NCBI GenBank assembly: GCA_017502845.1
Contig: JAFVUE010000008.1
Span: 62,001 to 126,000 of the forward strand
Length of the DNA: 64,000 bases
Reading direction: 5' to 3'
From: Clostridia bacterium
GTDB taxonomy: Bacteria > Bacillota > Clostridia > UMGS1810
Made by a program: the position numbers and the translations under genes. The notes under the pieces are model-generated. The model saw only the letters and a list, made by a program, of their open reading frames with translations, was not told where the DNA came from and did no database searches. This document shows positions 39,189 through 47,169 of this stretch, one piece after another. Numbering within the stretch: position 1 is the stretch's first letter; every line of letters starts with the position of its first letter.

Positions 39189-40419
39189 AAATCATGGACT
39201 CCATTTCTTTCATTTTCTTCTTGCCCATGACAACCGTCGCAGCCGCCATAGCAAGATATATATGAGTCATCTTGTTGTAATACGATACAAATCCGTACTC
39301 AAGTATCAGGTTGGTAAGAACAATTACGAACATCAACGCGGAAATACTGTCTTTCGTATTTGCGGATATCTGATACAGGTTTTTAAGCAAATATGCATAC
39401 ATCGAATAATATAACAAAAATCCGAATATACCAACACTTGCCAGAAGTTCTACATAGTTGTTGTGAAGGTAGGTTTCCCATCCAAGGTACTGCCACGTAA
39501 TAATATTAGTATTTCCAAGGCCAACACCTGTATAGGGGTTTTTCTTGAAATACCTCATCCCCACGTCTATCATTGTTTCACGGACAGAAGCGGAAGCGTC
39601 CTTGACGTCTTCACTGAATGCACTTTCAAGACGGATAAACGTAGTGCGGAATGCAGGAACGGTAGACAACCATTTTACAACTATCAAAATCACTATAACA
39701 CATGCCAGTAACTTTGCAAAACTTGCCAAACTGATATTTTCTCTGTATCGCATGAATATAAGAAGCAATATACCTACGATAATCATAATGAGCGCTTTTC
39801 TCGAACCGGTACCGAATGCAACAATCAAAGGAAGAATCATAGCCAGATACCCGAGTTTCTTATTTTTTATAAAGCCATAATAAAAACCGACAATAACAGT
39901 GGTTCCTGCATAAAGACCGATTGTATTTTCGTTGGCAATAGGACCGCCAAGACGCACGCCCTGCATCATGAGTTCAAAATATTCACTAACTCCGTAATAG
40001 CCAATAACAACATATGAACACACAAGTCCCGAAATCAAAAGTCCAAAAACAAATACGTCCATATTTTCATAATGCGATATGTACGAACACAGGACTAAAC
40101 TCAATACAAACAATTGAACAAGTGTTATCAAACTGGTAACGCTTGTATCGAAATCCTTCGACCACAGCAAACTGAAAAAGCAAAATACTATAAAGGCAGC
40201 AAACAATACCGTAAACTTGTTGAATCCAATAATTCTGCCGTGCATCAACATATAAAAACCGCAGTATCCAAAGGCAATAACAAACGAAGCAAGAGAAATA
40301 ATATTAAGCGAATCGTGTGCCGTGAAAAGTAATACTGTACACATATATGTAATTATAAGGATATTGGCAAGTCGCGAATCCTTCGGAATATCCCGTTTTA
40401 ACTCTTTTTCATACATCAT
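39118..40419 (-). CDS. O-antigen ligase/polymerase-type membrane protein (Wzy-like)
   Basis: About 433 residues with roughly twelve membrane segments and a large extracellular loop (about 230-300) that contains GPIANENTIGLYAG upstream and NPYTGVGLGNTNIITWQYLG; the latter is the O-antigen ligase/polymerase signature. The family polymerises or ligates lipid-linked repeat units outside the membrane. The ATG at 40419 is one base after the stop of the GT4 gene (TAA-T-ATG), so I prefer it to the in-frame TTG at 40440, which overlaps the GAGGGAG ribosome site. The C-terminus is acidic (EDDEEGFEGSEEPR). Confidence 0.85.
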   Translation of the reverse strand: MMYEKELKRDIPKDSRLANILIITYMCTVLLFTAHDSLNIISLASFVIAFGYCGFYMLMHGRIIGFNKFTVLFAAFIVFCFFSLLWSKDFDTSVTSLITLVQLFVLSLVLCSYISHYENMDVFVFGLLISGLVCSYVVIGYYGVSEYFELMMQGVRLGGPIANENTIGLYAGTTVIVGFYYGFIKNKKLGYLAMILPLIVAFGTGSRKALIMIIVGILLLIFMRYRENISLASFAKLLACVIVILIVVKWLSTVPAFRTTFIRLESAFSEDVKDASASVRETMIDVGMRYFKKNPYTGVGLGNTNIITWQYLGWETYLHNNYVELLASVGIFGFLLYYSMYAYLLKNLYQISANTKDSISALMFVIVLTNLILEYGFVSYYNKMTHIYLAMAAATVVMGKKKMKEMESMIYEDDEEGFEGSEEPRIALEDGYR

Positions 40420-40420
40420 A

Positions 40421-41533
40421 TTACTCTGTTTCTCCCTCAAAAATCAAATCCACAAATTTTCTTGTTACAGCAGAAAGTTCATAACCCTCTTTCTCAAATT
40501 GTTCAGATGTATCTTTCCGGGCTGTTTTCTCAACTGTTTCAAGAACTTTATCTGCCCATGTATCAGTTGCAGCGGAAAGCGGCATATAGCTTACCAATCC
40601 GGTAATGTCCGCTTCAGGTGTGATGGTGTCGGAAATTACACAGGGAAGACCTGTCGCCTGAGCTTCTATAACAACATTCGGCATCCCCTCGTAAAGAGAA
40701 GGCATAAGCATCAAATCAAACGCCGAAAGCAATCGGGGAACATCGGAACGTCTTCCCATAAAAATCACTTTGTCATCAAGACCGAGGGCAGATACCTTTT
40801 TTCTGATTTCCTGCTCAAGTTCTCCAACGCCCACAAGCATCAGCACAGCGTTTTCGCATTTGAGAGAAACTTCCTTGAAAACGTCAATCAAGAAACCGTG
40901 GTTTTTCTGCACATTGAACCTTCCTACATGACCGACAACAAGTTTGCCCTCCAGATCAAACTGCTCTTTCACAGCATCCCTTGTTTCGGGATCAAATCGA
41001 AATTGCGAAACGTCCAGACCGTTATGTAAAAGATGCGCCTTACCGCGCTTTACACATTTTTTTCCGAACATAAACTCCGCCGCTTCTGTTGATGGCGCAA
41101 TTCTTACGTTTGGAAATATTCTTGTCATAAATCCAAACAGTTTATGGAATATATTTTCTTTCGCTGTATTAATAGATGAATTACTTGATCTGTAAACACG
41201 CACTTTCGCACCGCCCAACTTTGCTGCAAAAAGTTCGAGTGCTGATAAAGAATTTTGAGAGGTACGCAAAACATATTTATACTTTTCCCTCTTCACAAGT
41301 TTTCTTATATCATTAAAATTTTTGATGAGCCCCTTGCTCTTGGGAACGATATGAAATATTTTTCCTCCCATAGACAAAATCTCATCGTCATAGCAACCTT
41401 TTTCTTCCTTTGCTACGGCAAAATCCATCTGGTATTTTGTTTTGTCCAGTCCGCGATACACTTTCATCAAGAAAGTTTCTGCACCACCGGCATCCATACT
41501 GCCGACGATACACAAAAGTCTCTTAACTGCCAT
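40421..41533 (-). CDS. Glycosyltransferase family 4 protein
   Basis: A 370-residue GT-B glycosyltransferase. The N-terminal acceptor-binding half begins LLCIVGSMDAGGAETFLMKV. The C-terminal donor-binding half has LVVGHVGRFNVQKNHGFLI, then the conserved E-x7-E region PSLYEGMPNVVIEAQATGLP. This is the only clear glycosyltransferase in the locus, so other sugars must be added by enzymes outside it. It lies 6 bases after the C5-epimerase-like gene and abuts the Wzy-like gene. Confidence 0.9.
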   Translation of the reverse strand: MAVKRLLCIVGSMDAGGAETFLMKVYRGLDKTKYQMDFAVAKEEKGCYDDEILSMGGKIFHIVPKSKGLIKNFNDIRKLVKREKYKYVLRTSQNSLSALELFAAKLGGAKVRVYRSSNSSINTAKENIFHKLFGFMTRIFPNVRIAPSTEAAEFMFGKKCVKRGKAHLLHNGLDVSQFRFDPETRDAVKEQFDLEGKLVVGHVGRFNVQKNHGFLIDVFKEVSLKCENAVLMLVGVGELEQEIRKKVSALGLDDKVIFMGRRSDVPRLLSAFDLMLMPSLYEGMPNVVIEAQATGLPCVISDTITPEADITGLVSYMPLSAATDTWADKVLETVEKTARKDTSEQFEKEGYELSAVTRKFVDLIFEGETE

Positions 41534-41539
41534 CTATTC

Positions 41540-42448
41540 TCACTCCATTATCTTCTGAAATGCTTTCTTGATAAATGCCTTGGTTTTATACAGTTTATTA
41601 TTTGAAAATTCGTGCCACTTTGCCGAATATTCCTTAAAAAGCGGATTGCCGGTTATCTTATACATGGCTTCCAGCTGTGCAACATGCAGATTGTGATAAA
41701 AAGGACTTGCAATCATATGGTCAAGAGAATACATAGACCAATATTTACGGGAAAATTTCGGCAGATATTCTTCCAGAGATTTATACGAAAGTTCAAGAAG
41801 CTCACTGTACCTTTCATTTCCCGTAGCTATCACGCAATCAAGAAGTCCCCACAAAGCGAAAATCCAGCCATTCAGAACAACAGGCATACAAACAACCTCT
41901 GCAAGAAAAACCGAGCCGTCTTTATAAATCGCCGTACCGCCTTCTTCTACGGGAAGAAGCATGAAATCCACAGCAGCTATCGCTGCCTTCAGGTATTTTT
42001 CTTCGCCAAATGCCTTATGCCCTCTTATAAGCAAAGATGCGCCCTCGCCCTGCGCCATAGCACTGTACGGATAATCCGGATGCTTGTGCGAGAAACTATC
42101 CCAGGAGCCGTTTTCCTGCTGATGCTCCATTGCCCAATCAATACACTCTCTGAATCTGACAAGGTATTTTTCCTCATTTGTTTGCAAATAAAGGTCGTAC
42201 GCCCCAAGACCGTATTGAAATATCCCAATGGCAAATTCTACTTTCTTTCCGTCAGGTGTTTCCAGAACAGGAAATCCGTGGTTTTCCATAAGTTCGGGAG
42301 TTTTCGTAACCTTTTCTGTAAGGTCGTTATAATAACCGCGTATTTCATTTATATCAAAATTTTTGCCTACTCCCTGATTAACATGGTATATACTGTTGCC
42401 GCTAAGCATCCTTGTCCATTTTTTTATGTTATATAATGAAATACCCAT
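41540..42448 (-). CDS. D-glucuronyl C5-epimerase-like protein
   Basis: The 302 residues match the C-terminal domain of heparan-sulfate glucuronyl C5-epimerase (GLCE). That animal enzyme turns glucuronate into iduronate within a polymer. Matching segments are YSAMAQGEGASLL (128-140), VVLNGWIFALWGLLD (190-204) and SPFYHNLHVAQLEAMY (248-263), then FKEYSAKWHEF. By my remembered alignment Y251 corresponds to catalytic human Y578. Y236 or Y240 could stand for Y560, and the Y500 position appears to be Ala183. No signal peptide is visible, so it may act on cytoplasmic, lipid-linked intermediates. It is the first gene of the operon, with GAGGTG before the ATG and a promoter at 42495-42523. A non-catalytic role is possible. 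Confidence 0.8.
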   Translation of the reverse strand: MGISLYNIKKWTRMLSGNSIYHVNQGVGKNFDINEIRGYYNDLTEKVTKTPELMENHGFPVLETPDGKKVEFAIGIFQYGLGAYDLYLQTNEEKYLVRFRECIDWAMEHQQENGSWDSFSHKHPDYPYSAMAQGEGASLLIRGHKAFGEEKYLKAAIAAVDFMLLPVEEGGTAIYKDGSVFLAEVVCMPVVLNGWIFALWGLLDCVIATGNERYSELLELSYKSLEEYLPKFSRKYWSMYSLDHMIASPFYHNLHVAQLEAMYKITGNPLFKEYSAKWHEFSNNKLYKTKAFIKKAFQKIME

Positions 42449-42494
42449 ATATCAGCACCTCATACGTACCCATTTTATATAATCATACAGAGTA

Positions 42495-42523
42495 ATTGTA
42501 CCATAAAACTTTCATAAAATCAA
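42495..42523 (-). promoter_or_regulatory. Sigma-A promoter of the polysaccharide operon
   Basis: On the minus strand TTGATT (42518-42523), a 17-base spacer and TACAAT (42495-42500), about 50 bases before the C5-epimerase-like gene. All ten genes down to 31732 could be read from here. No other promoter was found inside the locus. Confidence 0.65.
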
Positions 42524-42606
42524 CCTTATAATAGCGCTATTCCCTGTGTATTTTTTGGTTTTACGATAACATTTGAGTATAAAACCCGTTTTTGACACAA
42601 AAACAG

Positions 42607-42638
42607 AAAATCCGACAGTTAATTATCTGTCGGATTTT
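42607..42638 (-). terminator. Terminator of the MATE gene
   Basis: 12-bp stem AAAATCCGACAG / CTGTCGGATTTT with loop TTAATTAT and A/T runs on both sides, starting directly after the MATE stop. It separates the MATE gene from the polysaccharide operon. Confidence 0.88.
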
Positions 42639-42641
42639 TGT

Positions 42642-43967
42642 TTAATTAAAATATTTCTTTTTACGGATAAGAAAAATTACGGTTATTATATCTGCCATTA
42701 TCTCTGCAGTAACCAGTGAAAGCCATATACCGTCAACACCCCATATAAGCGGGAATATCATAATTGTCGCTATTTGAAACACCAGAGAACGGAGAAACGA
42801 TATTACAGCAGATGTTACACCGTCATTAAGTGCAGTAAATAGCGCCGAGCCAAATATTGAAAATCCCACAAAGAGGTATGAGAAAGATCCAATGTAAAAG
42901 CCCCTTAATGTAATCTTCATAAGGTCTGCATCGTAACCCACAAACAAATCTGCAAGATTGTATGCAAAAACCTCCGCCAGAACAAACATCGTCAAAGACA
43001 TTATACATATAACAGTAATGCTCTTACGGAGCAAACTCTTTATCTCCGCTTTATTCTTTGCACCAAAATGATAACCGACTGCAGGTGCTATGCCCGTAGA
43101 ATATCCGATAAACACGGCGAGGAATATCATCGCAACATACATTATAACCCCATATGCTGCAACACCGTCCTCTCCCGCATATTTCATAAGTTGAAGATTA
43201 TAGAATATGCTGACAATAGAGAGAGCTACATTACTCACAAACTCCGATGAACCGTTTGTAACGGCTTTGAGCAATGGCTTTCCTTTGAATTTTGCTTTTG
43301 AAAGTTTTAACGGACTTTGGTTTTCACGGGCAAAATATATAATCGGCACTATACCCCCGAGAAACTGACTTCCCGCAGTTGCCAGTGCAGCACCTACAAT
43401 ACCCATGTTGAAGACCATTATAAGAAGAGCATCGAGCACCATATTTGCCACACCTGCTATTATGGTGGAATAAAGTCCCAGTTGCGGCTTTTCTGCAGTT
43501 ATGAAATAACTCTGGAATGCAAACTGCAACATCTGAAACGGCAAAACCGCTATAATTATTCTACCGTATGTAACACAATCCTCCAATATCTGTCCCTCTG
43601 CTCCAAGCATAACGGATATATTCCTTGCGAAGATAAAACTCACAACGGCTACAACCACACCAAATGCACTGAGAATGTACACAAAAAAAGAAAACAGTCG
43701 GTTCGCCTCTGCGTCATCCCCTTCGCCTCTCGTTTTGGCTATAAGGGCACTTCCACCTGCGCCCATCATAAATCCAAATGAGCCGAGTATCATAAGAACA
43801 GGCATTATAAGGTTTACTGCAGTGAACGCTTCCTTACCCACAAAGTTGGACACAAAATAACCGTCAACAACACCGTATATTGACACAAAAATCATCATAA
43901 TAATAGACGGAAGTGTAAACTTCAGTAATTTCTTATGACTGAAATGATCAGACAACTTAATATCCAC
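42642..43967 (-). CDS. MATE-family efflux transporter
   Basis: A 441-residue multidrug-and-toxin-extrusion type transporter with twelve predicted helices. Conserved parts include PSIIMMIFVSIYGVVDGYFV in the first helix, MGAGGSALIAKTRGEGD and the second-half repeat GIAPAVGYHFGAKNK. It starts at a GTG (43967) with AGGAGAG ten bases upstream. MATE proteins belong to the same superfamily as polysaccharide flippases (Wzx). This one lies next to the polysaccharide operon, which lacks a flippase, but it has its own terminator and looks like an ordinary drug/cation exporter. Confidence 0.88.
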   Translation of the reverse strand: MDIKLSDHFSHKKLLKFTLPSIIMMIFVSIYGVVDGYFVSNFVGKEAFTAVNLIMPVLMILGSFGFMMGAGGSALIAKTRGEGDDAEANRLFSFFVYILSAFGVVVAVVSFIFARNISVMLGAEGQILEDCVTYGRIIIAVLPFQMLQFAFQSYFITAEKPQLGLYSTIIAGVANMVLDALLIMVFNMGIVGAALATAGSQFLGGIVPIIYFARENQSPLKLSKAKFKGKPLLKAVTNGSSEFVSNVALSIVSIFYNLQLMKYAGEDGVAAYGVIMYVAMIFLAVFIGYSTGIAPAVGYHFGAKNKAEIKSLLRKSITVICIMSLTMFVLAEVFAYNLADLFVGYDADLMKITLRGFYIGSFSYLFVGFSIFGSALFTALNDGVTSAVISFLRSLVFQIATIMIFPLIWGVDGIWLSLVTAEIMADIITVIFLIRKKKYFN

Positions 43968-43997
43968 TTGATTTATACTCTCCTAATCAATAAAAGA

Positions 43998-44023
43998 CCC
44001 CTGCGGTATTTCTACCGCAGAGG
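43998..44023 (-). terminator. Terminator of the MgtC-family gene
   Basis: An 8-bp core stem (CTGCGGTA / TACCGCAG) extended by CC/GG pairs, loop TTTC, followed on the minus strand by a TCTTTTATT run. It lies 13 bases after the stop of the MgtC-family gene. Confidence 0.8.
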
Positions 44024-44036
44024 ATATAATACTTTA

Positions 44037-44717
44037 TCAGTACTCTACTGTTCTTACATTATCGTCTCCCACGAACACATCGATAAGTTTTTCTTTTTTG
44101 TATTCAAGGGGGAATTTTACATATACATCAAGGTTGACGGTACCCGATGCACTCTTATCCATTCTCATGCTCATAATCTCAATATTTTCTTCTTTGAGAC
44201 GCTGACGGATCACATCAACCGAACCATCGCTTCCGGAAAGCCGGAATGTGATAAGTTCCACAGATGGTTTAGCAAGGAATCTGATATGGCCGTGGAATAT
44301 AAACTGGATAACTATAATAGTTATGGCAGATGCGATGCCAACAGCATACATACCTGCACCGATAGCCATACCTATACCTGCCGTTGCCCAGATACCTGCC
44401 GCAGTAGTAAGACCGCTGATTGCATTCTTGCGGACGAATATAGTTCCTGCACCGAGGAAACCGACACCCGTTACAATCTGGGATGCAATCCTGGATGCAT
44501 CTGCCTTGCCCAGTTCTGCCAGAACATCGGAAAAACCGTATTTGGAAACAACCATCATAAGTGCAGAACCGATTGCAACTATAAGGTGTGTGCGGATACC
44601 CGCCTCTTTCATCCGGTTCTTTCTTTCATAACCGATTATTGCGCCGCAAAAACCCGCTATAAGAATTCTCAGGAAATATTCACTATGTTGCATAAGGTAT
44701 ATCCAAAAATCATTCAT
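44037..44717 (-). CDS. MgtC/SapB-family membrane protein
   Basis: A 226-residue protein, from the ATG at 44717 with AAAGGCGGTGGAG upstream; the frame opens further, to 44750, without support. The N-terminal half has four or five membrane helices with the family signature RILIAGFCGAIIGYERKNR followed by GIRTHLIVAIGSALMMVVSK. The C-terminal half is a soluble ACT-like domain (EENIEIMSMRMDKSASGTVN). MgtC proteins matter for growth at low magnesium and in host cells, in part through control of ATP synthase; the role here is unknown. It has its own promoter and terminator. Confidence 0.9.
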   Translation of the reverse strand: MNDFWIYLMQHSEYFLRILIAGFCGAIIGYERKNRMKEAGIRTHLIVAIGSALMMVVSKYGFSDVLAELGKADASRIASQIVTGVGFLGAGTIFVRKNAISGLTTAAGIWATAGIGMAIGAGMYAVGIASAITIIVIQFIFHGHIRFLAKPSVELITFRLSGSDGSVDVIRQRLKEENIEIMSMRMDKSASGTVNLDVYVKFPLEYKKEKLIDVFVGDDNVRTVEY

Positions 44718-44738
44718 TTCTCCACCGCCTTTCAAAGC

Positions 44739-44767
44739 ATTGTAGCACAAAATTGCACTTTTGTCAA
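44739..44767 (-). promoter_or_regulatory. Sigma-A promoter of the MgtC-family gene
   Basis: On the minus strand a perfect TTGACA (44762-44767), a 17-base spacer and TACAAT (44739-44744), about 20 bases before the ATG. The short leader leaves no room for a magnesium riboswitch. Confidence 0.75.
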
Positions 44768-44830
44768 CCGCCGGGCGGATTACCTCTGTGCCATGTTAAA
44801 AAATCACTCAAAAAGCGATATGCCGTAATT

Positions 44831-45466
44831 TTAGAATGATGTGAAGCCCAGATCGCCTATATCGATACCAATATCTGCATCATTCAAAATCTTTTCAATT
44901 TCATAAACGGCTATCCACGCCTGACCGGAAGCTATTTCTTCCAGTTCTCCTGCAGACATTGTGTTACCATTACTGTCAGTACATCTCACGTTGTACAACT
45001 GTTCGTTCTCCATTCCGAATGTTGCCTTGTCTATCTGTGCATTAATAACGCATACATCAGGCATTGTAAATGTTATATCAGCGTATTTGGAACCGTAGTT
45101 CAATTTCACATATGTTACAGCAAGTGCAGAATCAAATTCACCTGCATTATCTGCTCCGTATGCATAACAGAACATAATGCTGTCGTTATCATCACTATAA
45201 AACAGATATGTTACACTTTCTTCATCACCGGAATAATCGGTTTTAGTTACCAATTTATTATTCGATTCAATATAATCCATGAGCACACTCTCAGGATTTA
45301 CAGATTTATACGAAGAACTGCTGTTGCTTTCCTTTTCGGATTCTGTCCCCATGGATGAGTATTCATTTTTGCCGACTGTAGATTCGTCGTCTTCTTTGAA
45401 TCTTTTACAAGCACAAAGCGAGAATACAAGGACAGCCGACATTAATAACGCCAAAAACTTTTTCAT
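44831..45466 (-). CDS. Putative lipoprotein
   Basis: A 211-residue protein with a lipoprotein signal: MKKFLALLMSAVLVF then S-L-C-A-C, the lipidated Cys near residue 20. A serine- and glutamate-rich linker follows (about 25-55, with SSSS). The remaining 150 residues have a mixed alpha/beta look (VTYLFYSDDNDSIMFCYAYG, AVTYVKLNYG). I do not recognise a family. It has its own perfect-spacing promoter at 45522-45550 and AGGAGGAATTGTT before the ATG. No clear terminator follows; the gene ends 81 bases before the MgtC promoter region. Confidence 0.85.
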   Translation of the reverse strand: MKKFLALLMSAVLVFSLCACKRFKEDDESTVGKNEYSSMGTESEKESNSSSSYKSVNPESVLMDYIESNNKLVTKTDYSGDEESVTYLFYSDDNDSIMFCYAYGADNAGEFDSALAVTYVKLNYGSKYADITFTMPDVCVINAQIDKATFGMENEQLYNVRCTDSNGNTMSAGELEEIASGQAWIAVYEIEKILNDADIGIDIGDLGFTSF

Positions 45467-45521
45467 AACAATTCCTCCTGTTTATGCAAAACATTATTGC
45501 ATATTGATCATGTATAAACGT

Positions 45522-45550
45522 AGTATACACCATATGTCGTAAAATGTCAA
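45522..45550 (-). promoter_or_regulatory. Sigma-A promoter of the lipoprotein gene
   Basis: On the minus strand a perfect TTGACA (45545-45550), a 17-base spacer and TATACT (45522-45527), about 55 bases before the ATG. Confidence 0.75.
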
Positions 45551-45615
45551 CACGGCTAGAAACCCGCGGGGAAATACTGTTTCAAATATTGCAACCGGTC
45601 AAAGGTATATTTTCG

Positions 45616-45644
45616 TTGCAATTTGGTTGTTTTTGTTATATAAT
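45616..45644 (+). promoter_or_regulatory. Sigma-A promoter of argH
   Basis: TTGCAA (45616-45621), a 17-base spacer and a perfect TATAAT (45639-45644), 33 bases before the argH ATG. I looked for an ArgR operator palindrome and saw nothing convincing. Confidence 0.75.
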
Positions 45645-45677
45645 ATATTCGACACACGACGAAAGGATTGAATATTT

Positions 45678-47054
45678 ATGAAATTATGGGGCGGAAGATT
45701 CAGCAAGAATACAGACTCCGAAGTTAATGACTTTAATTCGTCAATCCGTTTTGACGGCAGAATGTACGCGCAGGATATCCGCGGCAGCATCGCTCACGCA
45801 GAAATGCTTGGCAAATGCGGTGTTATATCAGCAGAGGACAGCGCACTTCTCGTTAAAACCCTCGGCGAACTTTTAGATGATATAGAAAACGGAAAAGTTG
45901 AGTTTATGACCGATGCAGAGGACATTCACATGAATATAGAAACACTCCTCATTCAGCGCATCGGAGATGTTGGCAGACGCCTTCACACAGGAAGAAGCCG
46001 CAATGACCAGGTTGCACTTGACATAAAGATGTATCTCCTTGATGAAGAAAAAGAGCTTTCTGCTTACCTGAGGGATTTACTTTCCTGTCTGCTTGATATG
46101 GCAGAGGAACATATTGATACAATTATGCCCGGTTACACACATCTGCAGAAAGCACAGCCAATAACATTCGCTCATCATCTTATGGCATATTTTGAGATGT
46201 TCAAGAGAGATGCCCTCCGTCTTGCTGACTGGAAGGAAAGAACCAACACCATGCCCCTGGGTTCAGGTGCTCTCGCAGGTACTACATACCCCTTTGACAG
46301 ACTGTATGTGGCAGACCGTCTCGGTTTTAACTCAATCACGCTCAATTCTCTTGACGGCGTTTCTGACAGAGACCACATTATGGAACTCGCAAGTGTGCTC
46401 TCCATTATGATGGTACACTTAAGCCGTTTCTGTGAAGAACTTATTATATGGAACTCAAATGAATTCCAGTTTGTGGAGATGGACGATGCCTGTTCAACAG
46501 GAAGTTCCATTATGCCACAGAAAAAGAATCCCGACGTTGCCGAACTTATCCGCGGCAAATCAGGCAGAGTATTTGGCGACCTGATGAGTATACTCACTAC
46601 TATGAAAGGTCTCCCTCTTGCATACAACAAAGATATGCAGGAGGACAAAGAATGTATATTCGATGCGGTTGACACATTAAAACTCTGCATCCCTGTATTT
46701 ACAAAGATGATCCGCACCATGAAAGTCAACAAAGAAGTGATGGAAAAAGGTGCAAAAGGCGGATTTACAAATGCAACAGATGCCGCTGATTATCTTGTTA
46801 AAAAAGGTATGCCTTTCCGAACAGCCCACGAAGTTGTAGGAAAGATGGTTGCTTATGCTCTTGATAACGGCAAATCACTTGACGAATTCACAATGGAAGA
46901 ATTCAAGGCATGTAGTGATATAATAGAAGAAGACATCTACCACGCAATAGACCTTAAAACCTGCGTAAACGACCGCAAGATTATAGGCGGTCCTGCGAAA
47001 GAAGCAGTTGAGTATTCTATCGGCATCGGGAAAGAATGGTTTAAGACACTTTGA
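45678..47054 (+). CDS. argH: Argininosuccinate lyase
   Basis: ArgH splits argininosuccinate into arginine and fumarate, the last step of arginine synthesis. The 458 residues have the family N-terminus MKLWGGRFSKNTDSEVNDF, the HTGRSRNDQVALDIKMYL motif and the fumarase-superfamily signature GSSIMPQKKNPD, whose serine is catalytic. Histidine-containing PGYTHLQKAQP is also present. argG, its usual partner, is not in the window. AAAGGA lies before the ATG. A near-perfect terminator follows. Confidence 0.97.
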   Translation: MKLWGGRFSKNTDSEVNDFNSSIRFDGRMYAQDIRGSIAHAEMLGKCGVISAEDSALLVKTLGELLDDIENGKVEFMTDAEDIHMNIETLLIQRIGDVGRRLHTGRSRNDQVALDIKMYLLDEEKELSAYLRDLLSCLLDMAEEHIDTIMPGYTHLQKAQPITFAHHLMAYFEMFKRDALRLADWKERTNTMPLGSGALAGTTYPFDRLYVADRLGFNSITLNSLDGVSDRDHIMELASVLSIMMVHLSRFCEELIIWNSNEFQFVEMDDACSTGSSIMPQKKNPDVAELIRGKSGRVFGDLMSILTTMKGLPLAYNKDMQEDKECIFDAVDTLKLCIPVFTKMIRTMKVNKEVMEKGAKGGFTNATDAADYLVKKGMPFRTAHEVVGKMVAYALDNGKSLDEFTMEEFKACSDIIEEDIYHAIDLKTCVNDRKIIGGPAKEAVEYSIGIGKEWFKTL

Positions 47055-47068
47055 TAAAATTGCAAATT

Positions 47069-47103
47069 AAAAGAGGTTTTCCAATTGGAAAACCTCTTTT
47101 TCA
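47069..47103. terminator. Terminator after argH (bidirectional)
   Basis: A perfect 14-bp stem AAAAGAGGTTTTCC / GGAAAACCTCTTTT around AATT, with A and T runs on both sides. It also lies downstream of the converging SGNH gene. Confidence 0.9.
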
Positions 47104-47169
47104 TTGTGAAAATAACATGTTTCCGAGATGCCCGACCGTAATCTTTGACTGCGTTAACGGTGCAGGTTC

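Noticed and set aside
41612-42436. 274-residue plus-strand ORF opposite the C5-epimerase-like gene
   Set aside because: Reverse-strand shadow of a well-supported gene; composition rich in His, Cys and Arg with no family.
42642-43967. MATE gene as the flippase of the polysaccharide locus
   Set aside because: It has its own terminator before the operon and typical efflux-family sequence; adjacency alone is not enough.
44718-44738. Magnesium riboswitch before the MgtC-family gene
   Set aside because: The predicted leader is about 15-20 bases, far too short for an M-box or ykoK-type element.
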